From: Stenotrophomonas aracearum
GTDB lineage: Bacteria; Pseudomonadota; Gammaproteobacteria; Xanthomonadales; Xanthomonadaceae
DNA length: 64,000 nucleotides
Direction of reading: 5' to 3'
Assembly (NCBI RefSeq): GCF_031834615.1
Contig: NZ_CP115543.1
Span: 693,001 to 757,000, forward strand
In this document: piece after piece, positions 9,416-18,380 of the stretch
How the letters are laid out: each line of letters opens with the position of its first letter
Position numbering within the stretch: the first letter of the stretch is position 1
Notes under the pieces: generated by a model
The model's database searches: none
Seen by the model: the letters and a program-made list of their open reading frames with translations, nothing else
What the model was told of the DNA's origin: nothing
Made by a program: the position numbers and the translations under genes

Positions 9416-11269
9416 GTGACCAATAAGCAGAACCTTCGCATCAACGTGCTGGCAGCCGCCGTGCTGTCGCTGTCCGTGGGCGCCAGCGCCTATGCCGCCG
9501 GGTTGCCGGTCAAGGAGCCGGCGCGCCAGGCCAGCACCGCCCAGCAGAATTCCGAACGCATCATCGTCAAATACCGCACCGGCACCGCCGCTGCCGCCGA
9601 CCGTTCGGCCAAGCTGGCCGCGGTGACCTCGGCGGTTTCGCGCGCCAGCCTCGGCGCCACTGCCTCGCGCAGCGCCGCAGCCAGCCCGCAGCTGCTGCGC
9701 CGGCTCGGCACCGGGGCGGACGTGATCCGCCTGCAGGGCAAGCTCAGCCAGGCGGACCTGCAGAAAGTGCTGAAGGAAATCCAGGCCGACCCGTCGGTCC
9801 AGTACGCTGCCGCCGACGTCAAGCTGCAGCGCGCCGACACGCGCGCCAAGGAAACCCCGCAGCTGGTGCCGAACGACCAGTACTACGCGCAGTACCAGTG
9901 GCACCTGCACAGCGCCACCGGTGGTGTGAATGCACCGGCCGCGTGGGACGTGGCGCAGGGCGAAGGCGTGGTGGTGGCGGTGCTGGATACCGGCATCCTG
10001 CCGCAGCATCCGGACTTTGCGGCCGGCACCCTGCTGGAAGGCTATGACTTCATCAGCGACGCGGAAACCTCGCGCCGTCCCACCGATGAACGCGTCCCGG
10101 GTGCGCTGGATTACGGCGACTGGGTCGAGAACGACAACGAGTGCTACGCCGGTTCGCTGGCTGAAGACAGCTCCTGGCACGGCACGCACGTGTCCGGCAC
10201 GGTCGCCGAAGCGACCAACAACACGATCGGCATGGCCGGCCTGGCCTACAAGGCCAAGGTGCTGCCGGTGCGCGTGCTCGGCAAGTGCGGTGGCTACCTG
10301 TCCGACATCGCCGACGCGATCACCTGGGCCTCCGGTGGCACGGTTGCCGGCATTCCGGCCAACCCGAACCCGGCCGAAGTGATCAACATGAGCCTGGGCG
10401 GCGGCGGCGCGTGCGACCCGGCGTACCAGGATGCGATCAACGGCGCCGTGTCGCGCGGCACCACCGTGGTGGTGGCGGCCGGCAACCAGGCCTCCAACGC
10501 CTCCGGCTACCGCCCGGCCAGCTGCGCCAACGTGATCGCGGTCGGTGCGACCCGCATCACCGGCGGCATCGCCTCCTACTCCAACTTCGGCGCGGCGGTG
10601 GACCTGTCCGGTCCGGGCGGTGGCGGCGGCGTGGACGGCAACCCGGGCGGCTACGTCTGGCAGGCCGGCTACAACGGCCTGACCACCCCGACCTCCGGTG
10701 CCTACAGCTACATGGGCATGGGCGGTACCTCGATGGCTTCGCCGCACGTGGCCGCCGTGGCCGCGCTGGTGCAGGGCGCGCTGGCCTCGGCCGGCAAGGA
10801 CCCGCTGACCCCGGCGCAGCTGGAAACGCTGCTGAAGCAGAGCGCACGCACCTTCCCGGTGACCATCCCGGCCGCGACCCCGATCGGCAGCGGCATCGTC
10901 GACGCCAAGGGCGCGCTCGACAAGGCCCTGGAAGAGCCGTGCACCGAGGACTGCGCGCCGGATGCGACGCCGCTGACCAACCGCGTGGCGGTCACCGGCC
11001 TGAGCGGCGCCGGCGGCAGCGAAACGCTGTACAGCTTCGAAGCGGCGGCCGGCAAGACGGTGAGCTTCCTCACCTACGGTGGCAGCGGCAACGTCTCGCT
11101 GTATGTCAGCGCCGGCGAAGAGCCGTCCGCGACGGACTTCGACGCCAAGTCGGCGCGTCCGGGCAACAGCGAAACCGTGCGCTTCACCGCGCCGGTGGCG
11201 GGCACGTACTACATCAAGCTGGTCGGCGAATCGGCCTTCAGTGGCGTGAGCATCCAGGCCGTTCAGTAA
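9416..11269 (+). CDS. Secreted subtilisin-like serine protease (S8) with C-terminal PPC domain
   Basis: This is a 617-residue extracellular protease. I chose the GTG at 9416, 8-10 bases after an AGAGGA ribosome site, because it starts a clean signal peptide ending near 'ASAYAA'. Residues about 48-140 resemble an I9-type inhibitory propeptide. The catalytic triad is visible as D191 ('VLDTGI'), H255 ('WHGTHVSG') and S439 ('GGTSMASPHVA'), with the oxyanion Asn in 'VVAAGNQ'. The last 90 or so residues form a bacterial pre-peptidase C-terminal (PPC) domain. The layout resembles the StmPr-type alkaline proteases of S. maltophilia, which are known type II substrates. The Xps secretion operon follows directly, so export through it is the likely route, although this is inferred. 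It has its own terminator. Confidence 0.93.
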   Translation: MTNKQNLRINVLAAAVLSLSVGASAYAAGLPVKEPARQASTAQQNSERIIVKYRTGTAAAADRSAKLAAVTSAVSRASLGATASRSAAASPQLLRRLGTGADVIRLQGKLSQADLQKVLKEIQADPSVQYAAADVKLQRADTRAKETPQLVPNDQYYAQYQWHLHSATGGVNAPAAWDVAQGEGVVVAVLDTGILPQHPDFAAGTLLEGYDFISDAETSRRPTDERVPGALDYGDWVENDNECYAGSLAEDSSWHGTHVSGTVAEATNNTIGMAGLAYKAKVLPVRVLGKCGGYLSDIADAITWASGGTVAGIPANPNPAEVINMSLGGGGACDPAYQDAINGAVSRGTTVVVAAGNQASNASGYRPASCANVIAVGATRITGGIASYSNFGAAVDLSGPGGGGGVDGNPGGYVWQAGYNGLTTPTSGAYSYMGMGGTSMASPHVAAVAALVQGALASAGKDPLTPAQLETLLKQSARTFPVTIPAATPIGSGIVDAKGALDKALEEPCTEDCAPDATPLTNRVAVTGLSGAGGSETLYSFEAAAGKTVSFLTYGGSGNVSLYVSAGEEPSATDFDAKSARPGNSETVRFTAPVAGTYYIKLVGESAFSGVSIQAVQ

Positions 11270-11286
11270 CGGCCCGGTAATGCCTG

Positions 11287-11319
11287 CGGGAGCCCGTCCT
11301 GTGACGGGCTCCCGTTTTT
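11287..11319 (+). terminator. Rho-independent terminator after the S8 protease gene
   Basis: A 12-bp perfect stem (11287-11298 with 11303-11314) with a CTGT loop is followed by TTTTT. It separates the protease transcript from the type II secretion operon. Confidence 0.93.
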
Positions 11320-11388
11320 CTGTCGGCCACCACCGCATGTGGCCCTACGGCGAACTGGTAAAGTCGGCAGGTCGCCAGGAGAGCTTTC

Positions 11389-13122
11389 GTGAATGCGGTA
11401 ACCCACGATCTTGCTGAAGAGTCGTCCACCGATGCGGAAGCCCGCATCGTGGCGCTGTTGCTGCGCAACGGGCGGCTGAAGGAAGCCGACCTGGCTCGCG
11501 CGCGCCCGCTGCAGCGCGAATCCGGCGGCAGCCTGCTGCCACTGCTGGTGCGGCTGGGCCTGGTGTCCGAACGCGACCACGCCCAGGCCTGCGCCGAGGT
11601 GCTGGCGTTGCCGTTGCTGGAAGGCAAGGCGGTGCCCGAAGCGCCCCCCGAATCCCTGCTCGACGCGCTGCCGCTGTCGCTGCGCTTCCTCAAACAATTC
11701 CACGCCTGTCCGCTGGCCCTGCACGACGGCGTGCTCGACCTGTGGCTGAGCGATCCGCAGGAGCCCTACACCGCCGACGCAGTGCAGCTGGCGATGGCGG
11801 TGCCGGTGCGCCTGCATGTCGGGCTGCGCTCGGAGATCGACGACGTGATCGAGCGCTGGTTCGGCCAGGGCCGCAGCGCGATGGGCGCGATCATCGAAAC
11901 CGCCGACGGCGAAGGCAGCGCGGTCGACGATATCGAACACCTGCGCGACCTCGCCTCCGAAGCCCCGGTGATCCGCCTGGTCAACCTGGTGATTCAGCGT
12001 GCGGTGGAACTGCGCGCCTCGGACATCCATATCGAACCGTTCGAAAACCGCCTGAAGGTGCGCTACCGCGTCGACGGCGTGCTGATCGAAGGCGAAAGCC
12101 CGCCGGCCAATCTCACCGCCGCGGTGATCAGCCGCATCAAGATCATGGCGCGGCTGAACATCGCCGAACGCCGCCTGCCGCAGGACGGCCGCATCATGCT
12201 GCGCGTGCAGGGCAAGGAGCTGGACCTGCGCGTGAGCACCGTGCCTACCGCACACGGCGAAAGCGTGGTGATGCGCCTCCTCGACCGCGACACCGTGGTG
12301 TTCGACTTCCACCGGCTCGGCTTCACCGACGCGTTCCTCCCGCAGTTCCGCAAGGTGCTCGACCAGCCGCACGGCATCCTGCTGGTCACCGGACCTACCG
12401 GTTCGGGCAAGACCACCACGCTGTACACCGCGCTGAGCCAGCTCAACACCGCCGACGTCAAGATCATCACCGTCGAAGACCCGGTCGAATACCAGATCGA
12501 AGGCATCAACCAGATCCAGGCCAAGCCGCAGATCGGCCTGGATTTCGCCAGCGCGCTGCGCAGCATCGTGCGACAGGATCCGGACATCATCATGATCGGC
12601 GAAATGCGCGACCTGGAAACCGCGCGCATCGCGATCCAGTCGGCGCTCACCGGCCACCTGGTGCTGTCCACCCTGCACACCAACAACGCCGCCGGCGGCA
12701 TCACCCGCCTGCTCGACATGGGCGTGGAAGACTACCTGCTGACCTCCACCATCAACGGCATCCTGGCCCAGCGGCTGGTGCGCAGGCTGGAGCCGCAGCA
12801 TGCACTGCGTTACCTGGCCTCGCCCGAAGAGATCGAACGCTTCGACCTGCGCAGCCTGCAGCCGGAAGGCGAGATCTACCTGTACCGTGCGCAGCCCTCC
12901 GCGCTCGCGCCCACCGGCTACCTCGGGCGCACCACGATCATGGAATTCCTGGTGATGAACGACGAGCTGCGCCGCGCGGTGATGCGCCGCGCCGGCATGG
13001 GCGAAGTGGAGCAGATCGCACGCGCGGCCGGCATGCGCACCATGTACGAAGACGGCCTTTCCAAGGCGCTGCAGGGCTACACCACGATTGAAGAAGTGCT
13101 GCGCGTGACGGAGGAAAGCTGA
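11389..13122 (+). CDS. gspE: Type II secretion ATPase GspE (XpsE)
   Basis: This 577-residue cytoplasmic hexameric ATPase powers pseudopilus assembly. The GTG at 11389 follows AGGAGAG. An N-terminal regulatory domain (roughly 1-160), which in this family docks on GspL, precedes the ATPase core. Walker A is 'GPTGSGKT' at 335-342 and the Walker B region is near 399-406 ('IIMIGEMRD'), with Asp and His boxes between them. The region that usually carries the tetracysteine zinc motif (about 460-520) has no cysteine here; it reads 'RRLEPQHALRYLASPEEIE'. The gene opens the operon and ends 2 bases before gspF. Confidence 0.96.
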   Translation: MNAVTHDLAEESSTDAEARIVALLLRNGRLKEADLARARPLQRESGGSLLPLLVRLGLVSERDHAQACAEVLALPLLEGKAVPEAPPESLLDALPLSLRFLKQFHACPLALHDGVLDLWLSDPQEPYTADAVQLAMAVPVRLHVGLRSEIDDVIERWFGQGRSAMGAIIETADGEGSAVDDIEHLRDLASEAPVIRLVNLVIQRAVELRASDIHIEPFENRLKVRYRVDGVLIEGESPPANLTAAVISRIKIMARLNIAERRLPQDGRIMLRVQGKELDLRVSTVPTAHGESVVMRLLDRDTVVFDFHRLGFTDAFLPQFRKVLDQPHGILLVTGPTGSGKTTTLYTALSQLNTADVKIITVEDPVEYQIEGINQIQAKPQIGLDFASALRSIVRQDPDIIMIGEMRDLETARIAIQSALTGHLVLSTLHTNNAAGGITRLLDMGVEDYLLTSTINGILAQRLVRRLEPQHALRYLASPEEIERFDLRSLQPEGEIYLYRAQPSALAPTGYLGRTTIMEFLVMNDELRRAVMRRAGMGEVEQIARAAGMRTMYEDGLSKALQGYTTIEEVLRVTEES

Positions 13123-13124
13123 GC

Positions 13125-14345
13125 ATGCCGCAGTACCGCTACAAGGCCCTCAACGCGCACGGTGAGCTGTTCGACGGCCAGATGGACGCCGCCAGCGAAG
13201 CCGATGTCGCCGCGAAGCTGCAGGACCAGGGGCACCTTCCGATGGAAGCGCGCCTCGCCGGCGAGGGTGGGGCGGGCAGTACCTCGTGGACCGCGCTGCT
13301 GCGGCGCAAGCCGTTCGACGGCGCCGCGCTGGTCCAGTTCACCCAGCAGCTGGCCACCCTGCTCGGCGCCGGGCAGCCACTGGACCGTGCGCTGACCATC
13401 CTGCTGGAACTGCCCGAAGACGAACGCAGCCGGCGGGTCATCACCGACATCCGCGACGTCGTGCGCGGCGGTGCGGCCCTGTCCACCGCGCTGGAACGCC
13501 AGCACGGGTTGTTCTCGCGGCTGTACATCAACATGGTGCGTGCCGGCGAAGCCGGTGGCAGCCTGCACGACACCCTGCAGCGGCTGTCGGACTATCTCGA
13601 ACGCAGCCAGGAACTGAAAGGCCGCGTGATCAACGCATTGATCTACCCGGCGATCCTGTTGGCGGTGGTCGGTGGCGCGCTGCTGTTCCTGCTCGGGTAT
13701 GTGGTGCCGCAGTTCGCGCTGATGTACGAAAGCCTGGACGTGGCCCTGCCGTGGTTCACCCAGTGGGTGCTCAACGCCGGCCTGGTGGTGCGCGAGGGCT
13801 GGCTGGCGATGATCGTGGTGCCGGCGCTGGCGCTGCTGGTGGTCGAGCGCAAGCTGCGCCAACCGGCCGCACGCCTGGCGCTGGATGGCTGGCTGCTGCA
13901 GCGCAAGGGCATCGGCGGGCTGATCGGCAAACTTGAAACCGCGCGCCTGGCACGCACACTCGGCACGCTGCTGCGCAATGGCGTGCCGCTGCTGTCCGGG
14001 CTGGGCATCGCGCGCAACGTGCTGGGCAACCGCGCGCTGGCCGCCGATGTCGATGTCGCCAGCGACGACGTCAAGAACGGCAACGGCCTGTCCGCCGCGC
14101 TCGGCAAGGGCAGGCGTTTCCCGCGGCTGGCGCTGCAGATGATCCAGGTGGGCGAGGAATCGGGCGCGCTGGATGTCATGCTGCTCAAGACCGCCGACAC
14201 CTTCGAACAGGAAACCGCACGCGCCATCGATCGCCTGCTGTCGGCACTGGTGCCGGTGATCACGCTGGTGCTGGCCTCGGTGGTCGGCCTGGTGATCGTC
14301 GCCGTGCTGGTGCCGTTGTACGACCTCACCAATGCCATAGGCTGA
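13125..14345 (+). CDS. gspF: Type II secretion inner-membrane platform protein GspF (XpsF)
   Basis: A 406-residue polytopic inner-membrane protein that forms the assembly platform above the GspE ATPase. Two copies of the T2SSF domain are visible, each with the 'LxxGxPL...ARxxxxN' style core: about 70-190 ('QLATLLGAGQPLDRAL') and about 270-395 ('ARTLGTLLRNGVPLLSGL'). Hydrophobic segments follow each copy, near 172-195, 220-240 and 375-400. Length is usual for the family. It begins 2 bases after gspE, so the two are probably translationally coupled. Confidence 0.96.
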   Translation: MPQYRYKALNAHGELFDGQMDAASEADVAAKLQDQGHLPMEARLAGEGGAGSTSWTALLRRKPFDGAALVQFTQQLATLLGAGQPLDRALTILLELPEDERSRRVITDIRDVVRGGAALSTALERQHGLFSRLYINMVRAGEAGGSLHDTLQRLSDYLERSQELKGRVINALIYPAILLAVVGGALLFLLGYVVPQFALMYESLDVALPWFTQWVLNAGLVVREGWLAMIVVPALALLVVERKLRQPAARLALDGWLLQRKGIGGLIGKLETARLARTLGTLLRNGVPLLSGLGIARNVLGNRALAADVDVASDDVKNGNGLSAALGKGRRFPRLALQMIQVGEESGALDVMLLKTADTFEQETARAIDRLLSALVPVITLVLASVVGLVIVAVLVPLYDLTNAIG

Positions 14346-14355
14346 AGGAGCTTCC

Positions 14356-14790
14356 ATGATCCACCGTCGCACCCGTTCCCACTTCGCGTCGCCGCGCAAC
14401 CAGTCGGGCATGAGCCTGCTGGAAATCATCATCGTCATCGTGCTGATCGGCGCGGTGCTGACCTTGGTCGGCAGCCGCGTGCTCGGCGGCGCCGACCGCG
14501 GCAAGGCCAACATCGCCAAGTCCCAGGTGCAGACCATGGCCGGCAAGATCGAGAACTACCAGCTCGACACCGGCAAGCTGCCGGCCAAGCTCGACGACCT
14601 GGTCACCCAGCCCGGTGGCAGCAGCGGCTGGCTGGGTCCGTACGCCAAGCCCGCTGAACTCAACGACCCGTGGGGCAATGCGCTGGAGTACCGCGCACCC
14701 GGCGAAGGCCAGCCGTTCGACCTGATCAGCCTGGGCAAGGACGGCAAGGTCGGTGGCAGCAGCTACGACGCGGACATCAAGTACGAGTAA
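14356..14790 (+). CDS. gspG: Major pseudopilin GspG (XpsG)
   Basis: This 144-residue protein is the main subunit of the type II pseudopilus. The prepilin peptidase site is G18/M19 in 'QSGMSLLEIIIVIVLIGAVL', with the required Glu at mature position 5. Residue 1 of the mature chain is Met rather than the usual Phe. The C-terminal part has the calcium-loop type ending, with 'DPWGNALEYR' and 'DLISLGKDGKVGGSSYDADI', typical of GspG. An AAGGAG site lies before the ATG at 14356. The prepilin peptidase gene is not in this cluster, so it must be supplied elsewhere. Confidence 0.96.
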   Translation: MIHRRTRSHFASPRNQSGMSLLEIIIVIVLIGAVLTLVGSRVLGGADRGKANIAKSQVQTMAGKIENYQLDTGKLPAKLDDLVTQPGGSSGWLGPYAKPAELNDPWGNALEYRAPGEGQPFDLISLGKDGKVGGSSYDADIKYE

Positions 14791-14796
14791 GCGCGC

Positions 14797-15306
14797 TTGG
14801 GCCGTTCCGCAGCACCGTGCAGTCCTCGCAGGCGACGCGCCGCGCCGCAGCGTCGGGCCGTGCGCGGCGTTTCGCTGCTGGAAATGCTGCTGGTGGTGGC
14901 GCTCATCGCGATCATCGGTGCGGTCACCGCCACGGCCATGAATGGTGGCATCGACGGCATGCGCCTGCGCAATGCGGGCAAGGACATCGCCAGCCAGCTG
15001 CGCTACACGCGCACCCAGGCCATTGCCACCGGTGAACGCCAACGTTTCCTGATCGACCCGCAGGCGCGCACCTGGGAAGCGCCCAACGGGCGCCATGGCA
15101 GCCTGCCGGCCGCCATCGAGGTGCACTTCCGCGGCGCCGGCCAGGTCGCCGGCGTGGCCAGCGGCAAGGCCGGCATCGCCTTCCACCCGGACGGCGGCTC
15201 CAGCGGCGGCAGCATCGAGCTGGGCGTGCGCGACGCGCTGTGGCGCATCGACGTGGCCTGGATCACCGGCGAGGTGCGCTCCGGGCCGGTGCGGGGTGCG
15301 CAATGA
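14797..15306 (+). CDS. gspH: Minor pseudopilin GspH (XpsH)
   Basis: A 169-residue minor pseudopilin of the tip complex. The predicted start is TTG at 14797, 6 bases after gspG, because no in-frame ATG precedes the N-methylation site. The cleavage site is G24/V25 in 'AVRGVSLLEMLLVVALIAII', with Glu at +5. The leader is unusually long and Arg-rich (eight Arg in 24 residues), so the true start could be further downstream, for example the GTG at 14860, which would leave a three-residue leader. The C-terminal half has the loose beta-rich GspH fold. The stop overlaps gspI by ATGA. Confidence 0.88.
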   Translation: MGRSAAPCSPRRRRAAPQRRAVRGVSLLEMLLVVALIAIIGAVTATAMNGGIDGMRLRNAGKDIASQLRYTRTQAIATGERQRFLIDPQARTWEAPNGRHGSLPAAIEVHFRGAGQVAGVASGKAGIAFHPDGGSSGGSIELGVRDALWRIDVAWITGEVRSGPVRGAQ

Positions 15307-15725
15307 AACGACAGCGCGGTTACTCGCTGCTGGAAGTGATCGTCGCCTTCGCGCTGCTGGCGCTGGCGCTGACCCTGCTGCTGGGCAGCCTGTCCGGCGC
15401 GGCGCGCCAGGTGCACGGCGCCGACCTGCGCACCCGCGCCACCCTGCATGCGCAGTCGCTGCTGGCCGCGACCGGGATCGAGGCACCGCTGCAGGTCGGG
15501 CGCACCCAGGGCGACTGGGAGGACGGCCGCTATCGCTGGGACCTGCAGGTCGAACCGTATGTCGACCCGCGCGTCGATACGCTGCAACCGGCCGCGGCCA
15601 CCCTCGCCACCGGTCCCACCCTGGCCCAGCTGACCCTGCAGGTACGCTGGGGCGAGGGCAATGGCGAGCGCCTGCAGTGGCGGTCGCTGCGGCTGCTGCC
15701 CACCACCCCGGACGCAGCGCGATGA
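15303..15725 (+). CDS. gspI: Minor pseudopilin GspI (XpsI)
   Basis: A 140-residue minor pseudopilin that nucleates the tip complex with GspJ and GspK. The ATG at 15303 overlaps the gspH stop. The six-residue leader 'MKRQRG' is followed by 'YSLLEVIVAFALLALALTLL', with a prepilin peptidase site before Y7 and Glu at +5. Length and the short C-terminal domain fit the family. The frame is open further upstream, but that part has no pilin leader character, so the ATG at 15303 is preferred. Confidence 0.93.
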   Translation: MKRQRGYSLLEVIVAFALLALALTLLLGSLSGAARQVHGADLRTRATLHAQSLLAATGIEAPLQVGRTQGDWEDGRYRWDLQVEPYVDPRVDTLQPAAATLATGPTLAQLTLQVRWGEGNGERLQWRSLRLLPTTPDAAR

Positions 15726-16354
15726 GCCGTAGTGCTGCCCGTGGCTTCACCCTGATCGAAGTGCTGCTGGCCACGGTGCTGCTGGTCGGCGGCCTGGCGC
15801 TGGCGTTCGCCACCGTGCGTTCGGCGATGAACATCGCCCAGCGCGGCGAGCGCGTGGCCGCGCAGAACGAGCGCATGCGCGCGGTGGAAGGCTTCCTGCG
15901 GCGGCGCTTGAGCATGGCCCTGCCGACCGCCGCCGAACCGCCCGATCCCACCCGCGAACCGCTGTACTTCCTCGGCGAACCGCAGCACATGCTGTTCGTG
16001 TCCGAACTGCCCGGCTACCTCGGTCGTGGCGGTTCGTACGTGCATGAGCTGCAGGTCAACCGCAGCGGCAATGACCTGCGCCTCGATGTGGCGCTGACCC
16101 TGGTGCAGAACGGCGAACGCATCGCCGAAACGCCGCCGCGCCCGCCGGAAATGCTGGCCGACGCCCTGCGCGAGGTGGCGTTCCGCTACCGCGGCATCGA
16201 CCCGCAGAGCGGCCAGCTCGGCGAGTGGCAGACCCGGTGGGAGGACACCCGGCGCTTGCCGCTGCTGGTGGAAGTCCGCATCGTGCCGCTGCAGGGACCG
16301 GCGTGGCCGCCGATGGTCGCCGCGCTGTCGCAGGCGCGCGAGGCACGCCGATGA
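15722..16354 (+). CDS. gspJ: Minor pseudopilin GspJ (XpsJ)
   Basis: A 210-residue minor pseudopilin, the larger beta-rich member of the tip complex. The ATG at 15722 sits in an ATGA overlap with gspI. The leader 'MSRSAARG' precedes 'FTLIEVLLATVLLVGGLALA', a textbook type III signal with F+1 and E+5. The remainder matches GspJ in size, including a long charged C-terminal domain. The start follows from the leader; the open frame extends much further 5' but overlaps gspH and gspI there. Confidence 0.93.
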   Translation: MSRSAARGFTLIEVLLATVLLVGGLALAFATVRSAMNIAQRGERVAAQNERMRAVEGFLRRRLSMALPTAAEPPDPTREPLYFLGEPQHMLFVSELPGYLGRGGSYVHELQVNRSGNDLRLDVALTLVQNGERIAETPPRPPEMLADALREVAFRYRGIDPQSGQLGEWQTRWEDTRRLPLLVEVRIVPLQGPAWPPMVAALSQAREARR

Positions 16355-17211
16355 GGCGCACGCGCGGTGCCGCACTGGTGCTGGTGCTGTGGCTGATCGC
16401 GCTGCTCACCGCCGTGGTTGGTGCGTTCGCGCTCAGTGCGCGCATCGAACACCTGCAGCAACGGGTGATCGGCGACGATGCGATCGGCCAGGAACACGCC
16501 CGCGCCGGACTGGAGTACGCGCTGTTCCGCATGCGGCCCTCCGCGCTGCAGCCGTCCTGGCAGGCCGACGGCCGCCGCTACCGCTGGGAATTCGACGGCC
16601 GCCGCATCGACCTGCGGGTGGTCGACGAGAACGGCAAGATCAATCTCAACCTGGCCGACACCGCCCTGCTCGGCGGTTTCCTGCGCGCGCTGGACGTGGA
16701 GCCCGGGCGGGCCCAGCAGCTGGCCGGCGCGATCGCGGACTGGCGCGATCCCGACAACCTCAAGCAACCCGGCGGCGGTGCCGAAACAGCCGACTACCAG
16801 GCGGCCGGCCTGCCGTATGGCGCGCGCAACGGGCGCTTCGAGACCCTGGGCGAACTGCAGCGGGTCCTCGGCATGGATCCGGACCTGTATGAACGGATGG
16901 AACCGATGCTGACCCTGTACAGTCGGCAGTCGCGTCCGGATCCCCGTTTCGCGGCCGGGCCGGTGCTGACCGCGCTCGGGCTGGACGCCGAACCGCTGCT
17001 GGCCGAGCGCGAGCGCAGCGAGGCGGCGGGCGACGAAAACGTGACCGGCGCGCTTGCCAGTGGCAGCGGCACCTATAGTATCGAGAGCCGCGCGACGGAC
17101 CCGCGCGGCCGGGTGTCGGTGCTGCGCGCGGTGGTACGCATGGGCGCGGCGGGCACGCCCGGAACGACATACACGGTACTTCGCTGGGAACAGGGAATGG
17201 CAGCTCGATGA
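16351..17211 (+). CDS. gspK: Minor pseudopilin GspK (XpsK)
   Basis: This 286-residue protein caps the pseudopilus tip. The leader is 'MRRTRG', then 'AALVLVLWLIALLTAVVGAF'. As is characteristic for GspK, the Glu at mature position 5 is absent. The large middle region contains the SAM-like alpha domain, with 'VVDENGKINLNLAD' and the later 'RFETLGELQRVLGMDPDLYERM' helix-hairpin-helix-like segment. The ATG at 16351 overlaps the gspJ stop, and the 3' end overlaps gspL by ATGA. Confidence 0.94.
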   Translation: MRRTRGAALVLVLWLIALLTAVVGAFALSARIEHLQQRVIGDDAIGQEHARAGLEYALFRMRPSALQPSWQADGRRYRWEFDGRRIDLRVVDENGKINLNLADTALLGGFLRALDVEPGRAQQLAGAIADWRDPDNLKQPGGGAETADYQAAGLPYGARNGRFETLGELQRVLGMDPDLYERMEPMLTLYSRQSRPDPRFAAGPVLTALGLDAEPLLAERERSEAAGDENVTGALASGSGTYSIESRATDPRGRVSVLRAVVRMGAAGTPGTTYTVLRWEQGMAAR

Positions 17212-18380
17212 CGGTTTGGCGGGACAGTCTGGAACAGGCACGGGGACGGCTCGCGCCCGGCGTGGGCACTGGCCTGCGCTGGTGGCGGCGTTCGCTGCTG
17301 GCCTGGTTGCCGCTGCGCTGGCAGTGGGCGATGGGCTGGTCGCAGTCGCGGTTGCTGCTGTCGCGGCATGCCGAGCAGCTGGTGCTGCGCCGCGACACCG
17401 CCGAGCAGGTCCAGGCGGTGGCCGAACTGCCGTGGCCGACCGCGCCCGCCGATCTGGAGCGGGTGCTCGACGCGCGCCTGCGCGGACTGCCCCGGCACTG
17501 GGTATTGCCGGCCTCCGCGGTGCTGCGCCGCCCGCTGCGCCTGCCGGCCGCTGCCGCGCCGCGCCTGCGCGACGTGGTCGGTTTCGAGATCGACCGGCAG
17601 ACCCCGTTCGAAGCCAGCCAGGTGCATTACGACGTGCGCGAACTGGGCACGCTGCCCGACGGCCAGCTGCAGGTGGAGCTGGTGGTCATTCCGCGCCAGG
17701 CGCTGGAGCAGTGGTCGCAGCAGGCCGGCACCTGGGCGCAGCAGCTGGCCGGGGTGGATGCCGACGATGGCCACGGCCAGCCGCTCGGCGTGAACCTGCT
17801 GCCGGCGACCCAGCGCCAGCTCACCCGCGACCCGATGCGGCGCTGGAACCTGCTGCTCGGCTGCGCCGCCGTGGTGCTGTTGGCGCTGGCCGCGACCCAA
17901 CTGCTGGACAACCGCCAGGCCGCCGCCGAGCGCCTGCGCGAGCAGGTCGACGCGTCCGCGCGCGATGCCCGCCGCGTGGCCGCGCAGCGCCAGCAGCTGC
18001 AGGAGCTGGTCGACGGCGCCGCATTCCTGGAAGCCAAGCGCAGCGAGCACGCCAGCACCGTGGAGCTGTGGAACGAACTCACCCGCCTGCTGCCCGACGG
18101 CACCTACCTGGAAAAGCTGTCGGTGGAAGGCAACACCCTGCAGCTGATCGGCCTCAGCCGCGAAGCCTCGCAGCTGGTGCCGCTGCTGCAGGACTCGCCG
18201 TTGTGGCGCAAGGTCAACCTGACCGGCGTGCTGCAGGCCGACGGTGGGGCCGGTGGCCGCGACCGTTTCACTCTCACCGCCGAGCTGCAGCCGCTGCCCG
18301 GCGCACCGGACCCGGCCGCACCCGCCGCTGCCACGCCCGCCCCGGAGGTTGCCGATGGCAATGCCGCCGACACGCCGTGA
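17208..18380 (+). CDS. gspL: Type II secretion protein GspL (XpsL)
   Basis: A 390-residue bitopic inner-membrane protein that links GspE in the cytoplasm to GspM and the pseudopilus. The N-terminal 210 residues are the cytoplasmic actin-like/PilM-like part ('LRDVVGFEIDRQTPFEASQV'). One membrane segment lies near 212-235 ('WNLLLGCAAVVLLALAATQL'). The periplasmic part is a PilN/ferredoxin-like domain containing 'LTRLLPDGTYLEKLSVEGNT', followed by a Pro/Ala-rich tail. It overlaps gspK by ATGA and gspM by 26 bases. Confidence 0.92.
   Translation: MTVWRDSLEQARGRLAPGVGTGLRWWRRSLLAWLPLRWQWAMGWSQSRLLLSRHAEQLVLRRDTAEQVQAVAELPWPTAPADLERVLDARLRGLPRHWVLPASAVLRRPLRLPAAAAPRLRDVVGFEIDRQTPFEASQVHYDVRELGTLPDGQLQVELVVIPRQALEQWSQQAGTWAQQLAGVDADDGHGQPLGVNLLPATQRQLTRDPMRRWNLLLGCAAVVLLALAATQLLDNRQAAAERLREQVDASARDARRVAAQRQQLQELVDGAAFLEAKRSEHASTVELWNELTRLLPDGTYLEKLSVEGNTLQLIGLSREASQLVPLLQDSPLWRKVNLTGVLQADGGAGGRDRFTLTAELQPLPGAPDPAAPAAATPAPEVADGNAADTP

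Noticed and set aside
670..9444. Very long open frames on the minus strand opposite the adhesin gene (up to about 1,690 codons)
   Set aside because: They arise from the repetitive, GC-rich codon pattern of the adhesin. The peptides are Gly/Ala/Arg-rich with no signal, domain or plausible start, and the plus-strand product is unmistakable.
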